Positions 25,878 through 36,806 of a DNA stretch of 64,000 nt are shown in pieces. The notes beneath the pieces are model-generated. The model ran no database searches. It saw nothing but the letters and a program-made list of their open reading frames with translations, and was not told where the DNA came from. The number at the start of each line of letters is the position of its first letter. Positions within the stretch are counted from its first letter, which is position 1. Position numbers and translations under genes: made by a program. The stretch spans positions 10,895,232 through 10,959,231 of the forward strand of contig NC_135561.1 of assembly GCF_964340395.1 (NCBI RefSeq). The letters are read 5' to 3'. The stretch comes from Glandiceps talaboti. Lineage: Eukaryota; Hemichordata; Enteropneusta; Spengelidae.

Positions 25878-25907
<30 letters not shown>
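25808..25907. repeat. (CATA)n/(CATC)n microsatellite
   Basis: Starts as CATC repeats and becomes about 20 CATA repeats. Long open frames of Met-Tyr-Val-Cys or Thr-Tyr-Ile-His type here are repeat artefacts. Confidence 0.97.
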
Positions 25908-25908
<1 letters not shown>

Positions 25909-26149
25909 CTATGGGAAGCCGTTCAGATATCAGTCTTAAATAGTTGTTTTTTGTTTGTTTTTTAATAACCAGAAACATGTCATGAACAAATGACAAATAG
26001 ATCAACACTCCACAGACATTCTTATGTAAATAAATATTTGGACAATATATTGGATTCACTGTAATATTTTGTTGAATAAAAATGTTTATTTTGATATTTA
26101 ATATGTTATGTTTTTTATTTGTATTTTTTATAGAGTAGTTTTGATAGTG

Positions 26150-26272
26150 TTATATATATATATATATTCATAATTATCTATTTTTTTTCTTTGTTGTTTC
26201 TGTATGTTGTTTTGACTCTAGATAACATATTTTTTTAAACATTATTTCATGTCAAACAAAATATACTGTACT

Positions 26273-26319
<47 letters not shown>

Positions 26320-26359
26320 ATATATATATGCATCCTTATTCTTTATATACAGTATATAC

Positions 26360-26395
<36 letters not shown>

Positions 26396-26490
26396 GATAT
26401 TATCATTATATTATACTATATTATTATTATTATATTATATTATATTATATTATATTATATTATATTATATTATATTATCATTCTATTATT
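26150..26490. repeat. AT microsatellite cluster
   Basis: (TA)n at about 26152–26167 and 26277–26315, (TTA)n around 26362–26385 and a TATAT pentamer array around 26425–26478. Confidence 0.95.
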
Positions 26491-27416
26491 ATCATATGTA
26501 TGTATGGTTTTTTCCTGTAGTTCTACGACTTTCAAAACTTATGGATAATACAAGTCTATCATACAAAATACCCAATGTCATCACACACAGAGCATCTACT
26601 CAAATAAACTGTAAATCATTCAGAAAATGTTCCTGCTCTCCTAGTATACATACAAATGAATTATAAGGAAATCTGACTATCTGCATTGGCAATGGTATTT
26701 GCCCAAATACAGTATTCAGGCATTAACCAGGTCTCTGGGCTAATGGAATGATAGACTCTGAACAAGATTTTAAATGTATAAATGCTATAAACCACTTCCA
26801 GAGTTACGTTTTTCTCTTACCATCGTGCATGATTTACATATAGGCTTACTTTCAACAAAAGGATTTCTTTGTACAATGTTGGTTTTAGTTCTTTACTGTT
26901 TCAGTTTGTTTTTATTTATTTTTTGTAACATGTATATTTGTAATTGTCATGGTGGGAATATTAATGTGCTAAAATAAATAAATGACTGAATAAATTAATC
27001 TATATTTAATACGTTTTTGTCTTACCTCATGAACTCGAAACTAAAGAAACAAAAATGTTTCTGTCACGTGCTAAAGCAGCGTTGGCACAGCGCCCTCTAT
27101 GTTTATGAGTAGCATAAAGTTCCGGTACGGTATCGACCTTTTTGAAATTTGTACACAAATCCGTTCGACGTTTTCCACCAAATTGGCTGATAAAGGTGAG
27201 TTTACTGTAGCACGTACAAATAACGTACATGCAAATTATTTCACTGAATTTGATATAACTACAGACTGACCTTTTTAGACAGGTCAATCGTGGTGTTATG
27301 TCGTTGAACCATAAAGTTGAATGTTAGCCCACAGTCTAGCCATAGCCCTGTTTGCAGAAGGTGCACCACGGAGTATTGAAGTCGTCCCTTGTCGGTAATA
27401 TACAGGACTAACACTA

Positions 27417-27512
27417 CTCCTGCTTGCAGACGCGATACTGACTAAATAGACTATGTCCCAACACTACTGTCAGGGTCGAGTCCCAAATGACTCAGTCTGC
27501 AAGCAGGACTAA
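27417..27512. mobile_element. Small foldback element with AGTCCTGCTTGCA ends
   Basis: 'actcctgcttgcagac' on the left is mirrored by 'gtctgcaagcaggact' on the right, as in the element at 28617–28778; 'gtcgagtcccaaatgactca' resembles that element's interior. No clear target duplication. Confidence 0.55.
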
Positions 27513-28081
27513 CTTTGCTACATTGCATTACAGCTAGCTAGCTGCAATAATTGTAGCGTCTTGTTGCGGTTTTGAGGGGGTTTTTCGTCTGTTTTGGTGA
27601 CTTTTTAAGTTTTAGTGTTTAACCCGCACCTAACCTTAGGAACCGTGTGACAAACAAAACAAATAAATAAATAAATAAACAAACAAACAAATAAATAAAT
27701 GACAAATGAACAAGCAAACGAACGACAAGTATAGGAACAAATAAAATAATTAAATAAACCAGTAAATAAACAGATACTTGTGGGGGTATACCTAGAATAC
27801 GTTTTTTGTACCCATCACTTTTGTATAGCATGGTGTTACCATGAAAGTGGATAGTACTTCCATGGCGTTACAGTCAAAGTCATCTTGTATAATGAACATC
27901 ATCTTTTAATCCTTAATCTAAATCTTAATCCTATTTACATGTAGATTAGGCCTCTAAGATGACCTCTTTCAAATCACTTATTAATGGTTACTGTGTCTAA
28001 ACTTACAATGTACCTATCCAAAAGTAAAGCCACAGTAACTGCAGTTTTTTTTTGATAATATTTATCCCTGAATGCACTTAC

Positions 28082-28233
28082 CTTTACTGGAAACTGTTTA
28101 AAAACTGTTATCAACTGGTAAGCTGTATGAACACTAGTCTGTAAGGTACGCCGTGACGGTGCGCCCTCAACCATCGGCCAACCCCTAACACGTCTGTATC
28201 GAACTGGACTCTTCCCAGCGTTTCCAACCAGAA
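28082..28233 (-). CDS. Cys-rich unrecognised-family gene, candidate second exon
   Basis: On the minus strand this stretch is open and ends at a strong donor (AAAG|gtaagt at 28082). It reads a basic segment, GKSPVRYRRVRGWPMVEG, then RRTLQTSVHTAYQLITVFKQ. I placed the start at 'ccgcaaccag|ttctgg', which gives phase 1. The exon at 28500–29080 leaves in phase 2 at its best donor, so one of the two junctions is wrong; a weaker acceptor a few bases upstream of the Ser-Pro-Val would fit. Function unknown. Later exons were not found. Confidence 0.45.
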
Positions 28234-28499
28234 CTGGTTGCGGCCAATCACAGGCATGCACACGATTAGAGGCCGTTAAATGACACTTTGATGTTAATTT
28301 ATTTTAATTTCGCTGGCGACGTAATCAAAAATTGCGTCACCGATATTAGCATACATTCCGCCCACAACCGTCTTGTATCTTATCATGTGTACACAATGTA
28401 ATGTATACCCGATTACGTTCTCAGTTTGACCTATTATATTAAAGCATTTAGCAAAGTACGTCGAGTTACCAGCAAAATGTCTGTCGTGAATGCCATTAC

Positions 28500-29080
28500 G
28501 AAGTCTTCCCATGAATTTGGAATAGTGTTGAAAGAGAAGCAGAGAGAATGTCTGATTTCTTCGTTGTTGGTGCGACCGATGGCGAAGACATCTTCGCTTG
28601 CCTTTTTGTTCGGATGTAGTCCTGCTTCCATGACGGTGCACGAGTCTGTATTACTGACTTGACTCTAGTCCTGCTTCCATGACGGTGCACGAGTCTGTAT
28701 TACTGACTTGACTCTAAGGAGGGGGAGGGACAATTGTCAGAATCGAGTCCCGAATTCCTCCGTATGCAAGCAGGACTAGTTCGGATGGTGACATTCGGCA
28801 GAACACCCCCTCGCGACTTTAAATCGTGCTCAAGCTTGTCTAACTTCATTCTACGATGTACGTGGTCGAAACACAACTTGCAAACCCCAGCACGTTCATG
28901 GTCTTCTTTTCGTAACGGGACACAAAATAAGTCACGTAAATAGGACGTGAAACGATCTTCTGTAGGGAACACGGATCGCCTTTTTTTAGGGTGTAATTGT
29001 ACACCACAGACGGCACACTCCGTACACGTAAGTTTGAATGTGGCGATCGTGGACTTTGTTGGCGTTTTGCCGTCATCCAT
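28500..29080 (-). pseudogene. First exon of an unrecognised Cys-rich gene, split by a MITE
   Basis: From an ATG at 29080 the minus strand encodes an N-terminal domain with a CTECAVC cluster, an HPKKRRSVF segment and a VCKLCFDHVHRRMKLDKLEH segment. This resembles a small treble-clef/ZAD-like zinc-binding module. The frame reaches a stop at 28700 only because a 162-bp element (28617–28778) is inserted. If the element and one copy of its 9-bp target duplication are mentally set aside, the frame on both sides is the same and the sequence runs on as a Lys/Ser/Thr-rich linker. A donor TTC|gtaatg ends it at 28500. As it stands the product is cut short at 126 residues. I do not recognise the family by name and infer no function. 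It could still be expressed if the inserted piece is spliced out. Confidence 0.55.
28617..28778. mobile_element. 162-bp MITE with 9-bp target duplication, inside an exon
   Basis: The ends are 'tagtcctgcttcca' and 'tatgcaagcaggacta'. The flanks are identical 9-mers GTTCGGATG (28608–28616 and 28779–28787). An exact 49-bp tandem duplication lies inside (28617–28665 and 28666–28714). A 9-bp duplication is typical of Mutator-like elements (family knowledge). No transposase. Confidence 0.85.
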
Positions 29081-30433
29081 GACTCCGTTACATTTATTTC
29101 AAAACTGAACATGGAAATTTGAAGTACAAGTACGTTATTTTAGGAGAGTTTCAAACTAGTTTTATTGGTCATTATCGGTCATTATTGGTAATGTATATTG
29201 GCCTACACATGTGTGTGTGTTTATTTACGTGGTGGTATTATCGTTGGTTATGCAAGTCCAATCCCAGAGCGGATGTCGCCGACCGAGTGATTGACATATA
29301 TTACCATGGCAACATTCGCTCTTATCGCCTGACGTACAAGCTACTCTACATATTTGATTTCTAATCTACATGACGACCTCTGCATGACCTTCTAATCGCT
29401 AGTTCAGGGCGGGGCCCAAATCTTTTGAAGTGTCCGACATACTAGTGCAGAGTAGTACAGTCGTGTGAGAGGAGGCCGGTGAGGGCGAAACGTCACGACG
29501 TATCTTACAGTCTATATGAACACCTGTACAGTAACAGTTGATGCTACCCTGTATTATGGCTTGATGTTTACATATAAACATCAAATGTGTACGTATGAAC
29601 ATGATTACTTGTTTATCAACAAAGTATCAATTTATGGTATACTTGAAGGGTTTACATAAGTTAATCACTAGGCTTTGAACAGCTTGTACAACAACACCAC
29701 ATGTAGACAGAAGTTGAAAATAAGAATAAAAACAGTTAATCTTTGAAACACTGTCATTTCATAGTTGTCATGCGTTCAAGCAGCAAATGCCAGGTTTATT
29801 TTATTGTTAATATGTGTGACATATCATGATGTGTGACTGGTATTCAAGTAAAAATGTTTTTAATAACTGGTATTTTCCCAAATTTACATACATCCAGCAT
29901 GCAAGCATAATTATAAAAGCCAATTTTTTTCCTGCATTTATGTGAAATATCTCTAGGGCTGTATCAGTTATCAGCTTTGCCAGCATTTTCATCAGCTGAA
30001 CAGAGAAAACTATTAGGGAATACATGTAATGTAATTATATGCATGAAATTAAATTTTATATTTTGTCTGGACCTTTGACTGCCAGGAAAGAATACGGTTA
30101 TTGAAATGATCTAAAAATAGGCACGACTCTGATCTGTTACATGCAAGTCACATTTAGTAGAGAATACAAAATGTACATCATAGACATCATTCATCATATG
30201 TCTATGTTTCAGTTGTATTATCCTTTTGATCTGTTTTTGTAACACAACAATAAATTTTGCCTTGCATTCTGTGGTGTCATTCAATTAATACACCTTATTT
30301 TGTGGTGGTTCTGAGTTTTTAAATGCCAGAGTTTCAATCCCAGGTTCTCATGTTTTATCGGTAGAGCACTCGGTGGCAAGCAAGCCATTAGAAATTGACC
30401 ATTGACTTGTTTTTCTCATTTAATATTTTGCAG
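29081..30433. other. Intergenic/5' intron stretch before the second BTB–ZnF gene
   Basis: Nothing coding recognised. It contains a possible tRNA-derived SINE remnant at 30331–30380. A transcript of the plus-strand BTB–ZnF gene would have to cross it if its 5' UTR intron is real. Confidence 0.45.
30331..30380. repeat. Possible tRNA-derived SINE remnant
   Basis: 'gtttcaatcccaggttctca' (B-box-like, shared with 12250) is followed by 'tatcggtagagcactcggtg' (A-box/D-loop-like). The order is inverted relative to a functional tRNA, so it is at best a rearranged fragment. Confidence 0.3.
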
Positions 30434-30561
30434 ATACATCTTGGTGCATCAGTAACTTTGGCCAGTAGCGACCAAAATATTTCCAAGTTCTGTGTGGATG
30501 TACGTGTATTAACTACTGACATTGTTTAGAACGGAAATTTGTCAGCTTGTTCCTCATCAAA
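30434..30561 (+). other. 5' UTR part of the second BTB–ZnF exon, after a splice acceptor
   Basis: 'ctcatttaatattttgcag|atac' is a good acceptor 128 bases before the ATG, matching in position and in the first exon bases (atac) the acceptor of the minus-strand paralogue. Confidence 0.6.
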
Positions 30562-33500
30562 ATGGCTGCCACAGTGCCATTATTTACTGAGTGGGAATAT
30601 AGAAACACAGAACATTCCAAATCTATGCTTAATAAACTAAATGAACTACGCCAGCAGGGTGTATCTACGGATGTTGTGTTGTGCATTGCAGAGACAACAT
30701 TTCCATGCCACCAAGCTATATTAGCAAGTTGCAGTAAATTCTTCATGGGTTCTTTTTATGGCCAAGTACAGACCCAAGGTGTAGCAGAATTGGTATTTGA
30801 CGGCATCAGTGCTGAAACTTTTGAACAATTTCTGCAGTATATCTACACCGGTAGTGTGCAGTTAAGTTCACAAAATATTACTGATGTTCTTAAGGTGGCA
30901 GAAAAATTTGAGGTTGCTTCGCTAATGCAAGGATGTAAAGAGTTCCAACAGAAGTGTGCCCCTTTGAATGATGCCACAGGAATGTATGTGGAAAGACAAT
31001 ACAAAGAAGAAGTGCAAGACATTGAAAAAATGGAGCACGAGAATGGGACAGATGATAGCAGTTGTGAAAAATCTGCAGTAAGGTTGCTAAATAATTTAGG
31101 GAATCCATCTAATGTATCAGACGATGCTGATCCAGTTGTGACCACAGAAGATGACTCTCATGGTGTAAAATCAGAAGGCAAAAGAATTGATGGTGGTCAA
31201 GAAATACAGCACATTGTACCTCCAAAACTAACAACCAAACACATTCTTTGTCCAGAAGCAAATAAGAGTGATGGAGAAGTGACCAAGGATCAAGGAGATG
31301 TTGTAACTAAGCAAAGCGATGCACATGATGATGATTGTAGTGATGATGATGTTGGTGGTTTTGATGGCAATTCAGATAGTGATTATGAGATACCTGGTTC
31401 CAAGATAATATCTGATACTCCAGAGAGTGGTGATATTTGTACTCCAAACACGACAAGGCATCAGACAAAACAACTTCTTGTCATTCAAAAGGTGACACCA
31501 AGAAAACACTTGAGTTACAGGCAGATTCTGAGCTCAACATGTCCTTTGGAATTGCAGAGTGACACTGACAGAAAAAATGAAGCGGCTATAAAAAAGGATG
31601 GTTCAACTGTATGTGATCTGTGTTCGAAAACTTTTGCAACTCGTTCCAGTTTTAACCAACATATGGGGAAAGTTCACAAAGAGAGACTGGTGGTGGAAAA
31701 AACAACAAATCAAAGCATTGTGAGATGTGAGGCATCAGTATTTGAGCTGGATAAAGCTACAAGTCCAGACACTTCAACGACTACAGCTGGTCAATTTGAT
31801 AAGTGCAGTGATTGCCAACAGACATTTGAATCTCCTGATGCATTCAATAAACACATGGAAAGCTTTCACAAACAATCTTTGGAAATCATTAAAAAAGTAC
31901 CAGAGGCTGAAAAGATCTCCATTGTCAATGAAAATGACAGATACAAGTGTACCCTGTGCGAAAAACAATTTAAAGGAAAGCATGGGCTAATTTCACATAT
32001 GCGATCACACACTGGTGAGAAACCGTACTGGTGTGTTGACTGCGACCAAGGATATGCCAGATCATCAAATCTTTACAAACACATGCGTTTAAAGCATGGT
32101 GTTGCCTCGCAGGCAGTCCGCAACCAAATGGAGAGACAGAGAGAAAAATTAAGTAAGAGGTATGAAGAGCTTGCTACAGAAAGCAGTAAGAATGTTGTGA
32201 AAGAGTCAGTCGTTACAAATGTTGTCAAAGAGGCAGCTGTTATGAATGTTGTCAAAGAGTCAGGTGATACAAATGTTGTCCAAGAGTCAGCTGTTACCAA
32301 TAAAGATAGCAGACATAAGTGTACTATATGTCAAAAACTTTTTCCTTTGAAAGATACTCTTATTAAACATATGCGCTCACATACTGGTGAGCGACCGTTC
32401 CAGTGTACTAGGTGTGATATAAAGTATGCTGTATCGTCAAATCTCTACAAACACATGCGTTTGAAACATGATATTGATACAGCGACAGCTCGAAAGGAAC
32501 TGAGTAAAAACAAAACGGTTGACAAATCCAGAAAAGGAAGTGCAGATGTCCTTAAATCACCAAATCAAATATTGCTAGTGCCCACTGCAACTACTTCACA
32601 TTTGACAAAGATGTCATCTACAGTGGATTCAAAATTTTCACAGAAGTGTCCAGAATGTGACAAGATATTAGTGTCTAAGAGCGCTCTCAAGAAACACATG
32701 CATGTTCATACAGGAGAGAAGCCATTTCACTGCACAGAGTGTGATAGGAGCTTCGCTTACTCTTCAGTTTTCTATAATCATATGCGAGTGAAACACAGCC
32801 TTGAGACACATGTAATACAAGCTCAACTAAAGACACAGAAGAAAGAAAAAAAGTCAAAATTCTTCATTGAAGTGCCAGATGGAACAAAATTGCCAACACG
32901 GACTGAATACAAACATCAGTGTCCTGAATGTGGGAAACGGTTCCCTGAGAAATCTTCGCTTGCCAACCATACTCGTATCCACAGGGAAGTGAAGCCATTC
33001 CGGTGCCAAGAATGTAAGGTATCCTTTGTTGCCTCAGCTTCTCTCTACAAACACATGCGAGCAATGCACGGCCTTGACAAAGAAACTGTACATGCAGAAA
33101 TTGACAAATACAAGAATGAGAGCAAAACCCCCATGAAAGAGAAAGGTATGCGAAAGGTCAATCAAGCAGAGAAAAGTCAACTTGTACAACCTTCCGTGAG
33201 AAACAGGAAAGGAAACTGTCCAATTTGCAAAATTACGTACAGCTCGAAAGAAACTTTTCATATCCATTTGAAGGAGGCTCACCCTAATTATTGCAACTCA
33301 ACTGATATAGTTTGTGAGTATTGTGGTAAATATTTAAGTTCATGGCGTCAACTTCATGATCACATAAACATCCATACAGGAGACAAACCTTACAAATGTA
33401 GTTTCTGTGGGATGGACTTCAAATTTTACCAAGCCTGGAAATCCCATGTGAAACGTCTTCACGAGGAGAATCATCGTCAGCACAAATGTAGTATTTGTGA

Positions 33501-34335
33501 TAAAGCTTTCAGTAATCCAGCCAATTTGAGATCACATCAGGTGTCTCATACCAAAGAAAGACAGTACCTATGTGATTTGTGTGGTAAATCATACCCCTAC
33601 TCACAAAGTCTGGCTGTCCATAAGAAAACACATAGGGTTAGCAAAGACTTTAAGTGTGACCACTGTGAGAAGATGTTCAAAACAAAAAGACAGCTACTAA
33701 ATCATGTACAATATGCTCATGATGAACAGAAAGTACCGTGTGATATCTGTGGGAAAATGTGCAGCAGAGTGTATATTGAAAAGCACAAAGCCTGTCATTT
33801 TGCAGGGAGCAATTGTGATATCTGCGGGAAAAGGTACAGTACACCCAAGTCCTTGAGAACTCACAAGAGTACAGTTCACAGTGACGTAAGACCATATGTC
33901 TGCACTATCTGCAGAAGAAGCTTCAAGCACACTGTTCTATTACAAAGACACATGAAGTTGCATGACAGACCCTATAGTTGCAAGTTGTGTAAAAAAGGTT
34001 TCCAAGACTATGAGGAACTATGTAAACACATGAAAGTCCACAAGCGAGAATATGTTTGCAGGAAGTGCTCTCATAGCTTCAAGAAAAGTGAACAGTTGAA
34101 GAAACATATGAGTTTTTGTTCCTATCAACTGCAAGAAGAATCAGAACATGACAAATATCTACATGTAAGTGCACCATCATCTGCTGAATGTATCTTGTCT
34201 ATGATAGAAAGGGGAAGAAATCCAAGTGATCCAATGGAAAATAGACGGGCAAACTCAGTCGTGGTTCCTATGAACTCTGATATTGATCTTATCGCAGCCG
34301 TAGCAAGTCTCCAAGAAATCACTACATCAAACTAA
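30562..34335 (+). CDS. BTB domain protein with 21 C2H2 zinc fingers
   Basis: An uninterrupted 1,257-aa coding region. The ATG at 30562 (TCAAAATGGCTGCC) is chosen over an in-frame TTG upstream. The BTB domain is at residues ~25–125 (VVLCIAETTFPCHQAILA, QYIYTGSVQL, AEKFEVASLMQGCKEF). An acidic linker ending GGFDGNSDSDYEIP follows. The 21 fingers run from about residue 350 to 1,190. Fingers 3–10 are four two-finger modules, each ending in (S/A)-x-x-x-Y-x-HMR-(L/V/A)-x-H and followed by a short acidic/helical linker. The minus-strand paralogue has two such modules, which accounts for its four fewer fingers. The last finger is C2HC. The tail SDIDLIAAVASLQEITTSN is nearly identical between the two. 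Expected role: nuclear transcription regulator; targets unknown. Confidence 0.94.
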   Translation: MAATVPLFTEWEYRNTEHSKSMLNKLNELRQQGVSTDVVLCIAETTFPCHQAILASCSKFFMGSFYGQVQTQGVAELVFDGISAETFEQFLQYIYTGSVQLSSQNITDVLKVAEKFEVASLMQGCKEFQQKCAPLNDATGMYVERQYKEEVQDIEKMEHENGTDDSSCEKSAVRLLNNLGNPSNVSDDADPVVTTEDDSHGVKSEGKRIDGGQEIQHIVPPKLTTKHILCPEANKSDGEVTKDQGDVVTKQSDAHDDDCSDDDVGGFDGNSDSDYEIPGSKIISDTPESGDICTPNTTRHQTKQLLVIQKVTPRKHLSYRQILSSTCPLELQSDTDRKNEAAIKKDGSTVCDLCSKTFATRSSFNQHMGKVHKERLVVEKTTNQSIVRCEASVFELDKATSPDTSTTTAGQFDKCSDCQQTFESPDAFNKHMESFHKQSLEIIKKVPEAEKISIVNENDRYKCTLCEKQFKGKHGLISHMRSHTGEKPYWCVDCDQGYARSSNLYKHMRLKHGVASQAVRNQMERQREKLSKRYEELATESSKNVVKESVVTNVVKEAAVMNVVKESGDTNVVQESAVTNKDSRHKCTICQKLFPLKDTLIKHMRSHTGERPFQCTRCDIKYAVSSNLYKHMRLKHDIDTATARKELSKNKTVDKSRKGSADVLKSPNQILLVPTATTSHLTKMSSTVDSKFSQKCPECDKILVSKSALKKHMHVHTGEKPFHCTECDRSFAYSSVFYNHMRVKHSLETHVIQAQLKTQKKEKKSKFFIEVPDGTKLPTRTEYKHQCPECGKRFPEKSSLANHTRIHREVKPFRCQECKVSFVASASLYKHMRAMHGLDKETVHAEIDKYKNESKTPMKEKGMRKVNQAEKSQLVQPSVRNRKGNCPICKITYSSKETFHIHLKEAHPNYCNSTDIVCEYCGKYLSSWRQLHDHINIHTGDKPYKCSFCGMDFKFYQAWKSHVKRLHEENHRQHKCSICDKAFSNPANLRSHQVSHTKERQYLCDLCGKSYPYSQSLAVHKKTHRVSKDFKCDHCEKMFKTKRQLLNHVQYAHDEQKVPCDICGKMCSRVYIEKHKACHFAGSNCDICGKRYSTPKSLRTHKSTVHSDVRPYVCTICRRSFKHTVLLQRHMKLHDRPYSCKLCKKGFQDYEELCKHMKVHKREYVCRKCSHSFKKSEQLKKHMSFCSYQLQEESEHDKYLHVSAPSSAECILSMIERGRNPSDPMENRRANSVVVPMNSDIDLIAAVASLQEITTSN

Positions 34336-36624
34336 TGTGTACTGATTTTACCATGAACTTATGTAGGGTAGGAAGCCATTGAGGCTTTTAAAGACATATT
34401 ACTGTTCTGAGGTGGTTATCAATACATGTACAAAGTATACAAAATTTATGCCCTAAGCTGAGTCTGTGTGTTTTGGTCATAATTTTTGCTACATACTTTT
34501 AACTGATGCTTCTAGTGTTCTACTGTCGGTTTCAAGTTACTGTTCACAGGTTCTGTTTGAGACAACCTAGTCTGTAGTCAGACATGGATTATATTATGTC
34601 ATATTCCTAAAAAACCTTCTGAATATTAATTGATTTATTACTAATTATGTACACATGTGTAACCCATAACGTGATGTAATAATCAGCATGTACAAAGTAT
34701 ATTTTCTGTTCTATGCGCACGACACATGATACAGAATACTCACTACTCCCACTGAGGATTCGAACACACATAAATACATAATCCAGCGCTGACTTCATCG
34801 AATGTCATGCACTCTATGTTTTAATTCTATTAATTTCTGCAACAAAAATGGTATTTACAAATGTAAGATCAATTACAAAAAAGTAAAGATGACTGTTGAC
34901 AGTCTAGGTACAATCATGCAGAAACCATTAAGAAACTGCACATACTACTCTTTCACTGTTTAAGATAGCAAGATTGAATTAAAGAATACAGTTGTTTGTG
35001 ACATTTTGTCTAAATGAAATGAGCCAGTGTGCCACCTTTAATTATATAGACATCAAATGCAGATGTCAAAACATTGGCACCTGCATGCCATGTCTGCGTC
35101 TAGTTGCAGTACGTGATTTATTTGATTTGACAAATTATCGAAAGAAATTGTAGTCTCGCTATCTTTGTACAGAATATACAGTTTTGTATTGGTTTCTGTA
35201 TGGTTGTATCAAACAGAGCCACGGAATAGGCCATTTCAGACTGCAAACAGGAAATTGAGAATACAACGCCCTCACTCGTATTGGGGGTATCACCTCATAG
35301 TACCCATTCTTATGAGCTTTGTCCATTGGTATTGTGTAGAAGTGTAAATTAAAGACATTTTCCATATTGTTCAGACATCAAGGAAAGCAGCAGTGCTCTA
35401 TGATTAACTGAGTAATGTATACCATGTATACCCCCAAGGTACACATAGACAGGAAGTTGAGCGCCACCATAGCAAATTTTGGAAAGGCCCACTGTAACTT
35501 GAAACGGGCTGTATTAACAGTTCAAACATATCCAACTTCCATTGCCTAGTGGCAGAACTTGTTATTCAGGCATACACATGTATAACATATCAGTAATGTG
35601 ATGATGAATTCAAGGATACGTTTATTGTATATGACGAAGTCAACTTGACAAGGAAACCCGTATTCTTTGATCAACTGTGCTTTGTTTGCTAGAGGATAAT
35701 TCTGAATGCAATTAAAGATATGATATTATATTAATATTGTACTAGATAATAGTCTAGAAGAAGTTCACCAATGGATTTATGTATTTTCACACTCGTTAGT
35801 CAAAAGTCTTTAAATCTCATGTGAGACATGAAAGTAATAGGAAATACTTTTATTAGAAGCAATGCAGACCTTCAAAGAATAACAAAGTGATGAAAAGTCA
35901 TCAAAAGTTTATTAATGATTTTTAGTGCTGTAGGTACAAATGGTAAAGGGGATGCCACTCCAGGAAATAGGTTATACATGTATTTTCATAAAGTTTTATT
36001 TTTAGAGCCATTTTACATAGATTTTGCACAATTGCCAAGAAACACCAAATTTAAACTTCATTTCACCTCTTTTGTCCTCACACTGGTCCACCATTGCATC
36101 ATAGGACTTAAAAAGACATTCATTTGTTTGTACACGCAATATTCAAGACAGTCGAGCTGAAGGTAATAAGCACTTAGGAATCATTTCATGAATTGACTCC
36201 CCAGAACTCAAAGTTTATGAAAATACCTTTAGTTCCTGCAGTGGCATTCCCCTTTTTTGCATTGGTTACAGTATCAAACTAACAAAGTGTTTTACGTGTA
36301 GGATCACCCTGGCAAATCTCCAGGAAGCAAACACATCAAAAGTAACTTTAGGTGTTGGTAATTTTTAGTACTAGGTTGGTTATAATGTTAGTGATGATAT
36401 TCTAATTTTCTTGAAGTGAACTATATATACATGTACATCAATTGTTTGAAACATTTGAACAGTTATTGCTTTTCATCAGTATTTGGAAACATGTCTTTCA
36501 GAATCTTGTACTCCAGAGGTCATGGATGAACACAATCTGATTAAAATCTGATGTGGTGGATATGGCTTGATTTCTTTACTTACCGTAACCCCTATTCCTT
36601 TTGTTTTGTTGTTGTTGTTGTTCT

Positions 36625-36670
36625 GGAGTGATTGCCGCCTTCCCACATATGTGAAGGTGGCGATCACTCC
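36625..36670. repeat. Short hairpin with ~22-bp arms
   Basis: 'ggagtgattgccgccttc' is mirrored by 'gaaggtggcgatcactcc' around a CACATATGTG centre, with only two or three mismatches. A GTT repeat lies directly upstream. It may be the core of a decayed foldback element. Confidence 0.7.
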
Positions 36671-36806
36671 TTGAACAATAAATCGAAAAACATGAAACTA
36701 TGAAATGTAAATTGATTGTTTGACTTGCACACATTTGTTGTCAAGGATTATTAGGAGATAGAATATTTTCTGAGCAAAATTTTGATATTACATCTGGGGA
36801 AATAAG

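Larger units (their letters stand above)
22870..28081. other. Region between the divergent BTB–ZnF genes, left part
   Basis: No confident coding exon. It contains AC, CAA, CATA, TA and ATT/TATAT microsatellites, a foldback element (27417–27512) and several short ATGGCN-starting frames (23349, 24920, 25182). Two candidate non-coding first exons with very similar donors are a minus-strand GTAG|GTGAGTTACTG at 25494 and a plus-strand AAAG|GTGAGTTTACTG at 27195. They could be the 5' UTR exons of the two BTB–ZnF genes. Confidence 0.4.

Noticed and set aside
25555-26059. Long frames of Met-Tyr-Val-Cys and Thr-Tyr-Ile-His around 25.8 kb, and similar ones near 59.0 kb
   Set aside because: Translations of CATA/CATG microsatellites.
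28477-28616. Plus-strand frame MSVVNAITKSSHEFGI with a RecQ-helicase-like 'LKEKQRECL' segment
   Set aside because: It would need a frameshift to continue as DIFACL, the expected Walker A motif never appears, and the opposite strand carries a better coding frame that stays continuous across the MITE.
30331-30380. Possible tRNA gene
   Set aside because: A-box-like and B-box-like pieces are present but in the wrong order, and no cloverleaf can be formed.
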